Shown one piece after another: positions 16,215 through 24,526 of a stretch of 39,021 bases of DNA. The stretch spans positions 1 through 39,021 of the forward strand of contig JAEINX010000028.1 in assembly GCA_016342645.1 (NCBI GenBank), read 5' to 3'. The notes under the pieces are model-generated. The model had not been told where the DNA came from and did not search any database. It worked only from the letters and a program-made list of their open reading frames with translations. Both the position numbers and the translations under genes were made by a program. Source of the stretch: Bacteroidales bacterium (GTDB lineage Bacteria; Bacteroidota; Bacteroidia; Bacteroidales; JAEINX01). Position 1 is the first letter of the stretch. Each line of letters begins with the position of its first letter.

Positions 16215-16874
16215 ATGGAAGAAAAAAAAGGAATGCCATTATTGGGAGATGATTTTCCCCAAATGAAGGTTCAGACAACTCACGGTATGAAAAATTTACC
16301 GGAAGATTACAAAGGAAAATGGTTCGTGCTTTTTAGCCATCCGGCAGATTTTACGCCGGTTTGTACAACAGAATTTGTTGCTTTTCAGAAAAGATACGAC
16401 AAATTCAGAGCGTTAAATTGTGAATTAATAGGAATGAGTGTAGATCAAGTTTTTGCTCATATCAAATGGGAAGAATGGATACAAGATAATTTGGATGTTA
16501 AAATTGAATTTCCAATAATTGCCGATACTGGCAAAGTAGCTGAAACACTTGGATTAATACATCCGGGCAAAGGAACAAACACAGTTAGAGCTGTATTTAT
16601 CGTTGATGCAAATGCAAAAATCAGGATTATTTTTTATTATCCTCAAGAATTGGGTCGCAATATGGATGAAATATTACGATCAGTTGAAGCAATGCAAATT
16701 TCCGATAAAAATAAAGTTGCAATTCCGGCTAATTGGCCAAACAGTGAATTAGTTGGGGATCACGTAATTATTCCTCCGGCAACAGATACAAAAACAGCAC
16801 AGGAAAGACTTAAAAGTGCAAAAGAAGGAAAATTTGAATGTTATGATTGGTGGCTTTGCCACAAAAAATTATAA
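16215..16874 (+). CDS. Prx6-type peroxiredoxin
   Basis: 219 residues. [15 protein letters not shown] carries the peroxidatic Cys50, and the long C-terminal domain ([18 protein letters not shown]) is diagnostic of the Prx6 class as opposed to AhpC. Two extra Cys near the end ([13 protein letters not shown]) are common in prokaryotic members and may act as resolving residues. It should reduce peroxides in the cytoplasm. It is separated from ahpC by a 161-base gap that holds the heptamer inverted repeat, and is followed after 40 bases by the superoxide reductase gene. Confidence 0.9.
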   Translation: MEEKKGMPLLGDDFPQMKVQTTHGMKNLPEDYKGKWFVLFSHPADFTPVCTTEFVAFQKRYDKFRALNCELIGMSVDQVFAHIKWEEWIQDNLDVKIEFPIIADTGKVAETLGLIHPGKGTNTVRAVFIVDANAKIRIIFYYPQELGRNMDEILRSVEAMQISDKNKVAIPANWPNSELVGDHVIIPPATDTKTAQERLKSAKEGKFECYDWWLCHKKL

Positions 16875-16914
16875 TAGTAAAATATTATAAATAAATTTAA
16901 AATACTTAAATGTT

Positions 16915-17292
16915 ATGAAAATAAATAAATACGAAGATATTTCTCAAATTGATAGAGAAGCAAAAAAAGATTACATTGATCGGCATTCAGCTTTTGTTTT
17001 TTGCGAAAATGAAGCAAAAGCAGGTGAAAAGTTCAAAGTAAAAATAAAAATCGGTGATCAATATAAGCATCCCGATGACCCTGATCATTATATTGCTTGG
17101 GTACAACTGTGGAATGGCGAAAAAATGCTCGCTGAAGCTAATTTTATTGAAGGTGCTTTAGGGAACCAAGCCGAAAATTTGGAAGTTGATTTCTACATTG
17201 TTCCTAAAAAGAATATGAAACTTCTTGCTCATGCTTTTTGTACAAAACATGGGCTATGGCAGAGCGAAGAAATTTTAGTTGAAGTGAAATAA
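16915..17292 (+). CDS. Class II superoxide reductase (neelaredoxin-like)
   Basis: 125 residues. The iron ligands His24, His52, His58, Cys109 and His112 (RHSAF, KHPDDPDHYIAW, CTKHGLW) give the Fe-His4-Cys centre. The N-terminal desulforedoxin domain is absent, as in class II. The usual Glu-Lys pair before the first His is replaced by Asp-Arg (IDRH), a variant I believe is common in this subgroup. It reduces superoxide to H2O2, using rubredoxin as donor (encoded at 21492), and the H2O2 then passes to the peroxidases next door. The stop codon abuts the left heptamer array by one base. Confidence 0.88.
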   Translation: MKINKYEDISQIDREAKKDYIDRHSAFVFCENEAKAGEKFKVKIKIGDQYKHPDDPDHYIAWVQLWNGEKMLAEANFIEGALGNQAENLEVDFYIVPKKNMKLLAHAFCTKHGLWQSEEILVEVK

Positions 17293-17293
17293 A

Positions 17294-17377
17294 CAGGATA
17301 CAAGATACAGGATACAGGATACAAGATATTGGATACAGGATACAGGATACAGGATGCAGGATACAGGATGTAAGATA
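17294..17377 (+). repeat. Left array: 12 phased heptamers (CARGATA)
   Basis: Twelve consecutive 7-base units in perfect register: CAGGATA (x6), CAAGATA (x2), CAGGATG (x2), TTGGATA and TAAGATA. It begins one base past the superoxide reductase stop and ends 18 bases before the S23-type ATG. Units differ from one another by 1-2 substitutions but never by length. No spacers, so not CRISPR. It is complementary to the right array at 17785-17886. Confidence 0.9.
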
Positions 17378-17395
17378 AAATAAGGATATATTAAT

Positions 17396-17773
17396 ATGAA
17401 AAGTTATAGAGATTTACAAGTTTATCAATTAGCAAAAAGTTTAGCTATTAAAGTTCACAAGATGTCAATGAACTTACCTAAATATGAATTATATGAAGAG
17501 GGTAGTCAGATTAGAAGATCATCAAAATCTGTGGGAGCTAACATTGTTGAAGGATATGTTAAACGTAATTATAAGAGTGACTTTTTACGGTCAATAATTA
17601 TTGCCTGGGCCGAATGTGATGAAACTATTTATCATCTTGAAATGCTATTTGAAACCGGTTCATTAACAAATGAAAACGAATTTCGTTTTCTAAAAAGTGA
17701 ATACGAAAAATTGAGTAGTATGTTAAATAAATTTTATCAATCAGTATTTGAAAAACATATTAGTTCAAAATAA
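17396..17773 (+). CDS. S23-type four-helix-bundle protein inside a repeat-bounded element
   Basis: 125 residues matching the S23 / 23S rRNA intervening-sequence protein family: SYRDLQVYQLAKSLAIKV, then QIRRSSKSVGANIVEGY and four amphipathic helices. Related proteins are encoded in intervening sequences of 23S rRNA in Leptospira and Coxiella, and the Avd protein of diversity-generating retroelements shares the fold. Their molecular role is unsettled, with nucleic-acid binding suspected. Here the gene lies between superoxide reductase and ferritin genes, has nothing in common with their function, and is enclosed by inverted heptamer arrays. The frame is intact and full length. Confidence 0.85.
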   Translation: MKSYRDLQVYQLAKSLAIKVHKMSMNLPKYELYEEGSQIRRSSKSVGANIVEGYVKRNYKSDFLRSIIIAWAECDETIYHLEMLFETGSLTNENEFRFLKSEYEKLSSMLNKFYQSVFEKHISSK

Positions 17774-17784
17774 TCCAGCTTCAG

Positions 17785-17886
17785 TATCTTGTATCTTGTA
17801 TCTTGGATCTTGTATCCTGAATCCTGAATCTTGTATCTTGTATCATGAATCTTGTATCTTGTATCCTGTATCTTGAATCTTGTATC
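17785..17886 (-). repeat. Right array: 14 phased heptamers, inverted (TATCYTG)
   Basis: Fourteen in-register units: TATCTTG and TATCCTG with GATCTTG, AATCTTG, AATCCTG and TATCATG variants, plus a trailing TATC. They are the reverse complement of the left array. The array starts 11 bases after the S23-type stop and ends 29 bases before the ferritin ATG. In RNA the two arrays could pair over ~80-85 bases, putting the gene in the loop. Confidence 0.9.
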
Positions 17887-17915
17887 AAAAATCGTTAACC
17901 TTAAAATTAAAAAAA

Positions 17916-18431
17916 ATGATTAGCAAAAAAATCGAAAAGGAAATTAATGAACAAATAAATGCTGAATTTTGGTCGGCGTATTTATATTTGTCAATGTCAG
18001 CTTATTTTGTGAGTAAAAATTTGCCCGGCTTTGCAAATTGGATGCAAGTTCAATATCAGGAAGAGATTTCACACGCATTGAAATTTTTTAATTATTTGAA
18101 TGAAAGAGGAGGAAGAGTAAACTTAAAACCAATTGAGGCAGTTAAAACCGAATGGGATAACGAAATTGAGGTGTTTCAGGAAACATTAAAGCATGAACAA
18201 CATGTAACTTTCTTGATAAACAATCTTGTAAATTCAGCTATTGAAGAAAAGGATCACGCAAGCAATAATATGTTGCAGTGGTATGTTTCTGAGCAAGTTG
18301 AAGAAGAAGCTAACGTGGATGAGATTTTACAGCAATTAATATTGCTTGAGGGTAATAAATTTGGTTTATTGATGCTTGATAGAGAATTGAGGCAAAGAAC
18401 ATTTGTTGATGAAACGGTTCAAAATAATTAA
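17916..18431 (+). CDS. ftnA: Ferritin (FtnA-type iron-storage protein)
   Basis: 171 residues from the ATG at 17916. A frame extending to 17880 would use TTG and translate the repeat array. Ferroxidase ligands are in place: Glu17, Glu50, His53, Glu94, Gln127 and Glu130 (NAEFWSAYLYLS, EEISHALKF, SEQVEEEA). It oxidises Fe2+ and stores it in the 24-mer shell, limiting Fenton chemistry. It lacks bacterioferritin haem features. It was probably in one operon with the superoxide reductase before the S23-type element separated them by 623 bases. Confidence 0.92.
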   Translation: MISKKIEKEINEQINAEFWSAYLYLSMSAYFVSKNLPGFANWMQVQYQEEISHALKFFNYLNERGGRVNLKPIEAVKTEWDNEIEVFQETLKHEQHVTFLINNLVNSAIEEKDHASNNMLQWYVSEQVEEEANVDEILQQLILLEGNKFGLLMLDRELRQRTFVDETVQNN

Positions 18432-18451
18432 AAACAAAAAAAAATAAATTG

Positions 18452-19438
18452 ATGGATATTTCAGTTAAATATTTAGGTTTGGACCTCAAAAATCCAATAA
18501 TAATCGGAAGTTCAGGATTAACAAATTCTGTTAATAGGATAAAGGAGCTTGAGAAGAATGGTGCTGCTGCTGTGGTGCTAAAATCTCTTTTTGAGGAACA
18601 AATTTCAATGGAGCAAAATCATATTGCAAATCAAGATCAGCATAATTATCCTGAATTTCAGGACTATGTAAAATTTTACACTGAAGGGAAAAACCTTAAC
18701 AATTATTTAGATATAATAAAGGATTCAAAAAAATCTATTGATATTCCAATAATTGCAAGCATAAATTGCGTTAGTTCAAATGAATGGGTAAGTTTTGCCA
18801 AAAATATTGAAACTGCCGGAGCAGATGCAATCGAACTGAATATTTCATTATTACCCTCCAATTTTGATTTAGATAGTTCAGAAAATGAAAAAATTTATTT
18901 TAAAATTATTGAAAAAGTAAAGCAAAATGTAAATATTCCAATTGCATTAAAAATGAGTTATTATTCAGCCGGATTAGCAAATCTAATTCAAAAACTTAGT
19001 TGGACTCAAAATATTGATTCCTTTGTATTGTTTAATCGGTTTTACAATCCTGATATTGATATAGATAAAAAAGAGGTTATTTCATCGAGCAAGCCGGGTA
19101 ATTCTGATGACATATATACATCACTTCGCTGGGTTGCTTTATTAAGCGATACAATTGAATTACCTTTAGTTGCCTCAACAGGTATTCATGATTCAAAAGA
19201 TGTAATAAAACAAATTCTTGCAGGTGCTCAGGCAGTGCAAATAGTTTCATCAATTTATAAGAAAGGAGGCTCATATATATCAATTATTTTAGAAGAAATA
19301 GAGAACTGGATGAAAAAAAACAATTATTCTAAACTATCTGATTTCCGAGGTTTGTTAAATCAAAAAAAATCTGAAAATCATTCGGTTTATGAGAGAATTC
19401 AATTTATGAAGTATTTTTCAGATAAAAACAATATTTAA
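18452..19438 (+). CDS. Dihydroorotate dehydrogenase-like flavoprotein
   Basis: 328 residues from the ATG at 18452 (a TTG three bases earlier is also in frame). TIM-barrel FMN enzyme: VKYLGLDLKNPIIIGSSGLT at the start, then VVLKSLFEEQI, ELNIS, IALKMSYY and VASTGIHDSKDVIKQILAGA near the phosphate-binding end. It belongs to the DHOD-like group often found with redox genes rather than with pyr genes, and its substrate is not established. It follows ferritin by 20 bases. No pyrimidine genes are nearby, so I would not call it PyrD. Confidence 0.75.
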   Translation: MDISVKYLGLDLKNPIIIGSSGLTNSVNRIKELEKNGAAAVVLKSLFEEQISMEQNHIANQDQHNYPEFQDYVKFYTEGKNLNNYLDIIKDSKKSIDIPIIASINCVSSNEWVSFAKNIETAGADAIELNISLLPSNFDLDSSENEKIYFKIIEKVKQNVNIPIALKMSYYSAGLANLIQKLSWTQNIDSFVLFNRFYNPDIDIDKKEVISSSKPGNSDDIYTSLRWVALLSDTIELPLVASTGIHDSKDVIKQILAGAQAVQIVSSIYKKGGSYISIILEEIENWMKKNNYSKLSDFRGLLNQKKSENHSVYERIQFMKYFSDKNNI

Positions 19439-19450
19439 ATAGCTAAAAAT

Positions 19451-19530
19451 ATGAATTCTATCAAGAGTAGAAGTGCTAAACAATATTTGTTAAAGTCCTT
19501 TGCCGGAGAATCATAGCCAGAAACAGATTA
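19451..19530 (+). pseudogene. 5' relic of a rubrerythrin gene
   Basis: ATG 19451 opens MNSIKSRSAKQYLLKSFAGES, stopping at TAG 19514-19516. The intact rubrerythrin at 22758 has [17 protein letters not shown] at the same place. In the next frame the relic continues GCC AGA AAC AGA TTA (Ala-Arg-Asn-Arg-Leu), so only about one codon (the Gln) was damaged by a small deletion. About 26 codons survive; the rest is gone and the next gene's ATG follows 2 bases later. Confidence 0.7.
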
Positions 19531-19532
19531 AA

Positions 19533-20957
19533 ATGAATATTGATCCTAATAGTAGTGTAAAGCAAAAAGCTTTAAAAATAAATCTTGATTCAAGTATTTT
19601 TGGAACATTTGCAGAAATAGGTGCAGGACAAGAAGTTGCAAATCATTTTTTTAAGGCGGGAGCATCTTCGGGAACTGTGGCAAAAACTATTTCTGCTTAT
19701 GATATGGGAATGAGTAATGCCTTTTATGGAGAAATAAATAGTAAAAGATATGTTAGTGAAGAAAGATTAAAAAAAATGTTATTAGTTGAATACAATCAAT
19801 TAGTTTCATCTCTTAGAAATAAGCGGCCTGAAAATACCTGTTTTTTCGCATTCGCCAACACTATTTCTGCCATTAATTATCAAAAAACCAACGAAAGCCA
19901 CGGATGGATAGGAATAAAATTTCAATTATTTCCGGGCCATGAGCCAAATGAAATCATCATGCATGTTAAAATGTATGAAAAAGATAATATTTTACAAAAG
20001 AGAACATTAGGAATCATTGGTGTAAATTTGATATATGCTGCGTTTCATTATTACAACTATATTAATAGTTTCCTGCAATCATTAATGGATTTTACTTCAA
20101 GGGATAAATTTGAAATTGACATGATCAAGATGTCAGGCCCGGAACTTAGTCATATTGATAACAGGCTGTTATGTTTGCAGCTTGTAAAGAATAAAATGAC
20201 GAATGTAGCATTATTTGATAGCAAGCATAATGTTAATACACCCTCTGATATTTTTTACAAAAAGAATATTATGGTTATAAGGGGAAGTTTCCGGCCTATA
20301 ACCTATGTGCCTCTTGATATGTTAAATAAAGGCTTTGAAACATTTAAAAAAGATAATAATTTTGGTGGTGAAAATACAATGCTGTTTTGCGAGATCAGTA
20401 TCGACAATTTGCTTAAAGATCAGGAATATGATGAAAAAGATTTTTTGAATCGTGTTGATTTAATTAACGGTTTAGGAATTAATGTGATGGTATCTGATTT
20501 AAAGTATCATTACGAATTTGTATCATATTTTGATATATATAAAATTTATAAATTAGGAATTATTATCTCCTCAATTACACTCCGTGATCTATTTGAAAAA
20601 CACTATTATAAAAATTTAAGTGGTGGAATACTAGAGGGTTTTGGGAAATTATTCAAAAATAATGTAAAAATGTATGTCTATCCTTCTAAACAAGAAGGAA
20701 CTGATGAGCTTTTGACATCCGAGAACTTAATAATTGAAGACGAATCAATTCATATTTTAAATTATTTAAGGGAGACTCATAAATTATCTCAAATTAAAAA
20801 TATTGACATAGATAAATTAAATATTTTTTCAAAAACAGTTGTAAAATATATTCAGGAAGGAAATTCGGAATGGGAAAAAATGGTTCCTCCCTTTGTTTCC
20901 GAAAACATAAAAGCAAAATCTATGTTTGGATATAATAAAAATCAGAAAGATTTATAG
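19533..20957 (+). CDS. Conserved uncharacterised protein of Bacteroidota redox loci
   Basis: 474 residues from the ATG at 19533 (an upstream TTG frame would run through the rubrerythrin relic). The N-terminal third contains FGTFAEIGAGQEVANHFFKAG and AGASSGTVAKTISAYDMGMS, then RYVSEERLKKML and CFFAFANT, motifs I recall from a widespread conserved family whose database names vary and are not reliable. I see no signal peptide or membrane segment. The middle and end (EFVSYFDIYKIYKLGIIISSITLRDLF) are well conserved-looking but give no catalytic clue. It is flanked by ferritin/DHOD-like and Bcp genes, which suggests a redox or stress role. Confidence 0.65.
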   Translation: MNIDPNSSVKQKALKINLDSSIFGTFAEIGAGQEVANHFFKAGASSGTVAKTISAYDMGMSNAFYGEINSKRYVSEERLKKMLLVEYNQLVSSLRNKRPENTCFFAFANTISAINYQKTNESHGWIGIKFQLFPGHEPNEIIMHVKMYEKDNILQKRTLGIIGVNLIYAAFHYYNYINSFLQSLMDFTSRDKFEIDMIKMSGPELSHIDNRLLCLQLVKNKMTNVALFDSKHNVNTPSDIFYKKNIMVIRGSFRPITYVPLDMLNKGFETFKKDNNFGGENTMLFCEISIDNLLKDQEYDEKDFLNRVDLINGLGINVMVSDLKYHYEFVSYFDIYKIYKLGIIISSITLRDLFEKHYYKNLSGGILEGFGKLFKNNVKMYVYPSKQEGTDELLTSENLIIEDESIHILNYLRETHKLSQIKNIDIDKLNIFSKTVVKYIQEGNSEWEKMVPPFVSENIKAKSMFGYNKNQKDL

Positions 20958-20975
20958 GAATTTATATTGAATATT

Positions 20976-21440
20976 ATGACACATATAAGAATCGGAGATA
21001 CTGCTCCACAAATAACAGCAAAAAATCAAAATGGCAAACCGATAAGCCTCAATGATTATAAAGGAAAAAAGCTAATATTATATTTCTATCCGAAAGATAA
21101 TACTCCCGGTTGTACTTCTGAAGCATGTAATTTAAGAGACAATTTTGAACCATTAAAAGAAAAAGGCTTTAAAATACTTGGGGTAAGCCCCGATAGTGAA
21201 AATTCGCATCTTAAATTTATTGCAAAGCATAGCTTGAACTTCGATTTGATTTCGGATGTTGATAAGAAAGTGCTAAAAGATTATGGAGTTTGGGGTGAAA
21301 AAAAAATGTTCGGTAAAACAAAAGAAGGTGTTCATAGAACAACTTTTATAATTGATGAAGAAGGAAAAATTGAAAAAATTTTCAAAAAGGTAAATACTAA
21401 AAATCATACAAGTCAAATTTTGGAAGCCTATGAAAATTAG
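20976..21440 (+). CDS. bcp: Thioredoxin-dependent thiol peroxidase (Bcp/PrxQ)
   Basis: 154 residues from the ATG at 20976; a TTG at 20967 is in frame but less likely. YFYPKDNTPGCTSEACNLRD gives peroxidatic Cys46 and resolving Cys51, the alpha-2 helix pairing of the PrxQ class. GVHRTTFIIDEEGKI near the end is also typical. It is the third peroxiredoxin class in this island, after AhpC and Prx6, and should accept electrons from thioredoxin. It lies 18 bases after the preceding gene and 51 before rubredoxin. Confidence 0.92.
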   Translation: MTHIRIGDTAPQITAKNQNGKPISLNDYKGKKLILYFYPKDNTPGCTSEACNLRDNFEPLKEKGFKILGVSPDSENSHLKFIAKHSLNFDLISDVDKKVLKDYGVWGEKKMFGKTKEGVHRTTFIIDEEGKIEKIFKKVNTKNHTSQILEAYEN

Positions 21441-21491
21441 CATATAAATCAAAAAGTATAAATTATTAAAAAAAAAGAAAGGAATTAAATT

Positions 21492-21656
21492 ATGAAAAAG
21501 TATGAATGTACAGTATGTGGTTATATTTACGACCCTGAACTTGGAGATCCTGACGGCGGTATTGAACCGGGTACAAAATTTGAAGATATTCCCGATGATT
21601 GGGTTTGCCCCGAATGTGGAGTAGGTAAAGAAGATTTTGAACTTCTTGAAGAATAA
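21492..21656 (+). CDS. Rubredoxin
   Basis: 54 residues. Two CxxCG knuckles, Cys6/Cys9 ([10 protein letters not shown]) and Cys39/Cys42 ([11 protein letters not shown]), bind a single iron. [16 protein letters not shown] and DDWVCPECG are diagnostic. It is a small electron carrier expected to feed the superoxide reductase, rubrerythrin and flavodiiron protein of the same island. An AAAGAAAGG stretch lies about 7-15 bases upstream of the ATG, a rare purine-rich candidate ribosome site here. Confidence 0.95.
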   Translation: MKKYECTVCGYIYDPELGDPDGGIEPGTKFEDIPDDWVCPECGVGKEDFELLEE

Positions 21657-21691
21657 TAAAAAAACCAAGTTTACGGTAACAAATTTATGTG

Positions 21692-21720
21692 TCCAAATTA
21701 ATTAATTTTGATAATTTGGA
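21692..21720. promoter_or_regulatory. 29-base inverted repeat enclosing a possible -7 box
   Basis: TCCAAATTA and TAATTTGGA (9-bp arms) flank an 11-base centre that contains TAATTTTG (21703-21710), a match to TAnnTTTG. No -33 element is visible. It could be an operator-promoter for the AEC transporter or a weak hairpin after rubredoxin. The rest of the 140-base gap shows nothing else. Confidence 0.4.
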
Positions 21721-21796
21721 AATTGCTAAGAAGTTAAAAATTTGAACATTCCAGACTTTTGACTTTATTAAACAAAATTTAAAGATAAATGTTAAC

Positions 21797-22750
21797 ATGA
21801 TTGTTTTCTGGAATGTATTTGAATCAATTATTATTTTGCTTGGAATAGGAATTATTGGTTTCACAATTATTTCAAGAAAAATTGTCCCGATAAAAATTCT
21901 TGATGTAGTTTCACCGTTAATTCTTGACATTGCCTTGCCATGTTTAATTTTTACAAATATTATTTTTCGATTTGATCCCGTAAAATTCTCTGCTTGGTGG
22001 ACTTTGCCGCTTTGGTGGATAGCTTTTACTTTTATAACAATTTTGTTAACATTTATTGGGATGAAGTTGATTACAAAGAAATTCAGGCCTGAGTTTGGTA
22101 TAAGTTTATTATATCCAAATGCTATTTTTGTTCCAATTGTAGTTATTCAAAATCTTTTTGGTGAAAACTCTTCAATATTGGTGGAACTTTTTTTGTTTAC
22201 TCTGTTTTTTCCGGCTTTTATGTTTAATACTTACTATTTGTTTTACAAAAATAAAGCTTCAGTAAAAAGCAAATTTGATTGGATAAAATTTTTTAATCCA
22301 ATCCTTTTAGCCACCGTTTTGGCAGTTGTGTTGCGTTTAACAGGTGTTTACAACAACATTCCAAATGTAGTTTTTTCAATAACAAAAATTTTAGGGAATA
22401 CTGCTTTGCCATTAATTCTTCTGTTAATAGGTGGCAATGTTTATGTCGATTTTAAAAGAAAGGGAGAAATTCATCTTAAACCAATACTTATTTTTGTTGC
22501 ATTTAAAAATTTTCTTTTCCCCCTAATTATCCTTCTTTTATTAATATTTATTAAACCACCATTTTCCGTGGCATTTCTAATTTTTCTTATAAGTGCAGTG
22601 CCTCCGGTAACTGCTGTACCAATATTAATAAATAAAGCTGGCGGAAATACAGCATTAACAAATCAATATTTAATATCAAGTTTCTTAGTGTCAATTATTT
22701 CAATACCTTTAGTCATGTTGATATTTGAGAATTTTTTTACAATTAATTAA
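21797..22750 (+). CDS. AEC-family transporter (auxin efflux carrier-like permease)
   Basis: 317 residues with about ten hydrophobic segments in two halves: [20 protein letters not shown] at the N-terminus, [20 protein letters not shown] with the family's conserved Pro, then the second half from [18 protein letters not shown] and a final [20 protein letters not shown] proteins export or import small organic acids; the substrate cannot be read from sequence. Its place between rubredoxin and rubrerythrin is unexpected for a transporter, and it may have its own promoter. Rubrerythrin follows 7 bases later. Confidence 0.8.
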   Translation: MIVFWNVFESIIILLGIGIIGFTIISRKIVPIKILDVVSPLILDIALPCLIFTNIIFRFDPVKFSAWWTLPLWWIAFTFITILLTFIGMKLITKKFRPEFGISLLYPNAIFVPIVVIQNLFGENSSILVELFLFTLFFPAFMFNTYYLFYKNKASVKSKFDWIKFFNPILLATVLAVVLRLTGVYNNIPNVVFSITKILGNTALPLILLLIGGNVYVDFKRKGEIHLKPILIFVAFKNFLFPLIILLLLIFIKPPFSVAFLIFLISAVPPVTAVPILINKAGGNTALTNQYLISSFLVSIISIPLVMLIFENFFTIN

Positions 22751-22757
22751 AAATAAT

Positions 22758-23333
22758 ATGAAATCATTAAAAAAAACAAAGACAGAACAAAATTTATTGA
22801 AAGCATTTGCCGGTGAATCTCAGGCAAGAATGCGTTATGATTATTTTGCAAAACAAGCAAAAAAAGATGGTTTAGAACAAATTTCGGCAATATTTACCGA
22901 AACTGCTCTGAACGAAAAAGAACATGCAAAAAGGTTTTTTAAATTTTTAGAAGGTGGAGATGTAGAAATTACTGCTGCATATCCGGCGGGTAAAATTAGA
23001 ACTACCTTAGAAAATTTAAAAGCCGCAGCAATAGGTGAAAATGAAGAGTGGACAGAATTATATCCTGAATTTGCAAAAATTGCAGATGAAGAAGGATTCA
23101 AAGAAATTGCAACAGCTTTTAGAATGATTGCACAAGTTGAAAAAGCTCACGAAGCAAGATATAATAAATTATATAAAAATATCGAAGAAGGAAAAGTCTT
23201 TGAACGAGATAATAAAATAATTTGGAAATGTAGAAATTGTGGTTACCTACATGAAGCCCAAAAAGCACCCGAATTATGCCCTGCTTGCCTTCATCCTAAA
23301 TCTTATTTTGAAATAAAAGAAATTAATTTCTAA
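22758..23333 (+). CDS. rbr: Rubrerythrin
   Basis: 191 residues from the ATG at 22758 (a longer frame overlaps the transporter gene). Diiron ligands are Glu20, Glu53, His56, Glu94, Glu97, Glu128 and His131 ([37 protein letters not shown]). The C-terminal rubredoxin domain has Cys158/161 and Cys174/177 ([14 protein letters not shown]). It reduces H2O2 to water in anaerobes, using electrons from rubredoxin. A damaged copy of the same gene start lies 3.3 kb upstream. Full length. Confidence 0.95.
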   Translation: MKSLKKTKTEQNLLKAFAGESQARMRYDYFAKQAKKDGLEQISAIFTETALNEKEHAKRFFKFLEGGDVEITAAYPAGKIRTTLENLKAAAIGENEEWTELYPEFAKIADEEGFKEIATAFRMIAQVEKAHEARYNKLYKNIEEGKVFERDNKIIWKCRNCGYLHEAQKAPELCPACLHPKSYFEIKEINF

Positions 23334-23375
23334 TTTAGAATTATATATGTATATAACAAATTAATTATTGTTTGA

Positions 23376-24008
23376 TTGAAAGAACTGTTTAAAACATATA
23401 AAAATATTAAACCGGAAATTGAAAATCGAATTTCCGAATTTAAATCAATCTGGATTAATGCCGATGAAAAAGACTTGTTTCAGGAACTTGCTTTTTGTCT
23501 GTTAACTCCACAATCGAAAGCTGAAAACGCTTGGAAAACAATAATTAAACTTAGAGAAAACAAAAAACTATTTAAAGCTGATAAAAATTCAATTTCAGAT
23601 GATTTGAATTTGGTTAGGTTTAAAAACAATAAAGCTTCCTATTTGGTTGAAGCGAGGGAAAGGTTTTTTATTAATTCAAAAGGAATTAGAAAAACTCTTT
23701 CTGAAATGGAGTCGGTTTATGAAAAACGCGATTGGTTGAATAGAAACATAAAAGGCTATGGACTAAAAGAATCAAGCCATTTTTTGAGAAACATCGGATT
23801 TGTTGAAGACATTACAATTTTAGACAGGCATATTTTAAAAAACCTAAAAATTTTTAATGTCATTTCTGAAATTCCAAAAACTATAAGCGAAAAAAAATAT
23901 TTTGAAATCGAAAACCGAATGAAATTTTTTTCAAACGAAATAAAAATTCCTCTTGGTCATCTGGATTTTATTTTTTGGTTCAACGAAACAAAAATAATAT
24001 TTAAGTAA
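23376..24008 (+). CDS. ogg: 8-oxoguanine DNA glycosylase/AP lyase (Ogg2 type)
   Basis: 210 residues. Start codon TTG at 23376 is forced: the codon before it is TGA (23373-23375) and the next in-frame ATG is at residue 111. The N-terminal helix bundle has ELAFCLLTPQSKAENAW. The helix-hairpin-helix and catalytic region is IKGYGLKESSHFLRNIG with Lys131, followed by ILDRHIL with Asp150, spaced as in archaeal Ogg2. It excises oxidised guanine, a natural partner of oxygen defence. TTG starts are weak, so expression may be low. Confidence 0.85.
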   Translation: MKELFKTYKNIKPEIENRISEFKSIWINADEKDLFQELAFCLLTPQSKAENAWKTIIKLRENKKLFKADKNSISDDLNLVRFKNNKASYLVEARERFFINSKGIRKTLSEMESVYEKRDWLNRNIKGYGLKESSHFLRNIGFVEDITILDRHILKNLKIFNVISEIPKTISEKKYFEIENRMKFFSNEIKIPLGHLDFIFWFNETKIIFK

Positions 24009-24024
24009 AATTAAACGAAACAAA

Positions 24025-24510
24025 ATGCAAAAAAGAGACAGAGCAATAAAAGAAATTAATGAGTTTTCAGATCAGGAAGCAATTATTAAACGTGCAAAAA
24101 TTTGCCATCTTGCAATGATAGATGGGGATAAACCTTATGTTTTAGCTTTTAATTTTGGATATGAAAACAAAACCATATATTTACATACAGCTATTTATGG
24201 TGGAAAACTTGAAATTCTGAAAAAAAACAATAATGTTTGTGTTGAATTTGATGTTGACCATGATTTATTTTTTCGTGATAAAGAAGTAGCTTGTTCATGG
24301 CGTTGGAAATATAGAAGTGTGATTGCTCATGGCAAAGCCGAAATCATTGACGATTATGATGAGAAAATTTCAGGTCTTAAAATTTTTATGAAAAATTATT
24401 CCGATATTGATTTCAAATTTTCTAAACCTTCGGTTGATAATATACATATTATTAAGATTAAAATTGAGAAGCTTTCGGGCCGTCAATTTGAATATCCTAC
24501 AATTAACTAA
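24025..24510 (+). CDS. FMN-binding split-barrel protein (pyridoxamine-phosphate-oxidase-like, NimA-related)
   Basis: 161 residues. Starts with QEAIIKRAKICHLAMIDGDKPYVLAFNFGYENKTIYLHTA, the conserved entry to the split barrel, and continues VEFDVDHDLF, ACSWRWKYRSVIAHGKAEII and a C-terminal KIKIEKLSGRQ. This subgroup binds FMN or haem and includes NimA-type nitroreductases; the real substrate is unknown. The Cys/Trp-rich CSWRWKYRS segment is typical of this subgroup. It lies 16 bases after ogg and 16 before fhs, so all three are likely on one message. Confidence 0.8.
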   Translation: MQKRDRAIKEINEFSDQEAIIKRAKICHLAMIDGDKPYVLAFNFGYENKTIYLHTAIYGGKLEILKKNNNVCVEFDVDHDLFFRDKEVACSWRWKYRSVIAHGKAEIIDDYDEKISGLKIFMKNYSDIDFKFSKPSVDNIHIIKIKIEKLSGRQFEYPTIN

Positions 24511-24526
24511 ATAAATAATTAAACAT

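Noticed and set aside
17396-17773. S23-type protein as Avd of a diversity-generating retroelement
   Set aside because: No reverse transcriptase, template repeat or variable repeat is found in the window; the protein fold is shared but the context is not.
17294-17886. Repeat arrays as a CRISPR
   Set aside because: Units are 7 bases, directly adjacent with no spacers, and inverted on the two sides of a gene; no cas genes are near.
17880-17915. Longer ferritin start at TTG 17880
   Set aside because: It would translate the last unit of the heptamer array and adds residues absent from ferritins; ATG 17916 gives the standard N-terminus.
18452-19438. Calling the DHOD-like gene pyrD
   Set aside because: No pyrimidine genes nearby and the protein belongs to the DHOD-like side group; context is redox defence.
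21273-21668. 131-codon opposite-strand frame over bcp and rubredoxin
   Set aside because: Phe/Ile/Asn-rich shadow of two certain genes on the other strand.
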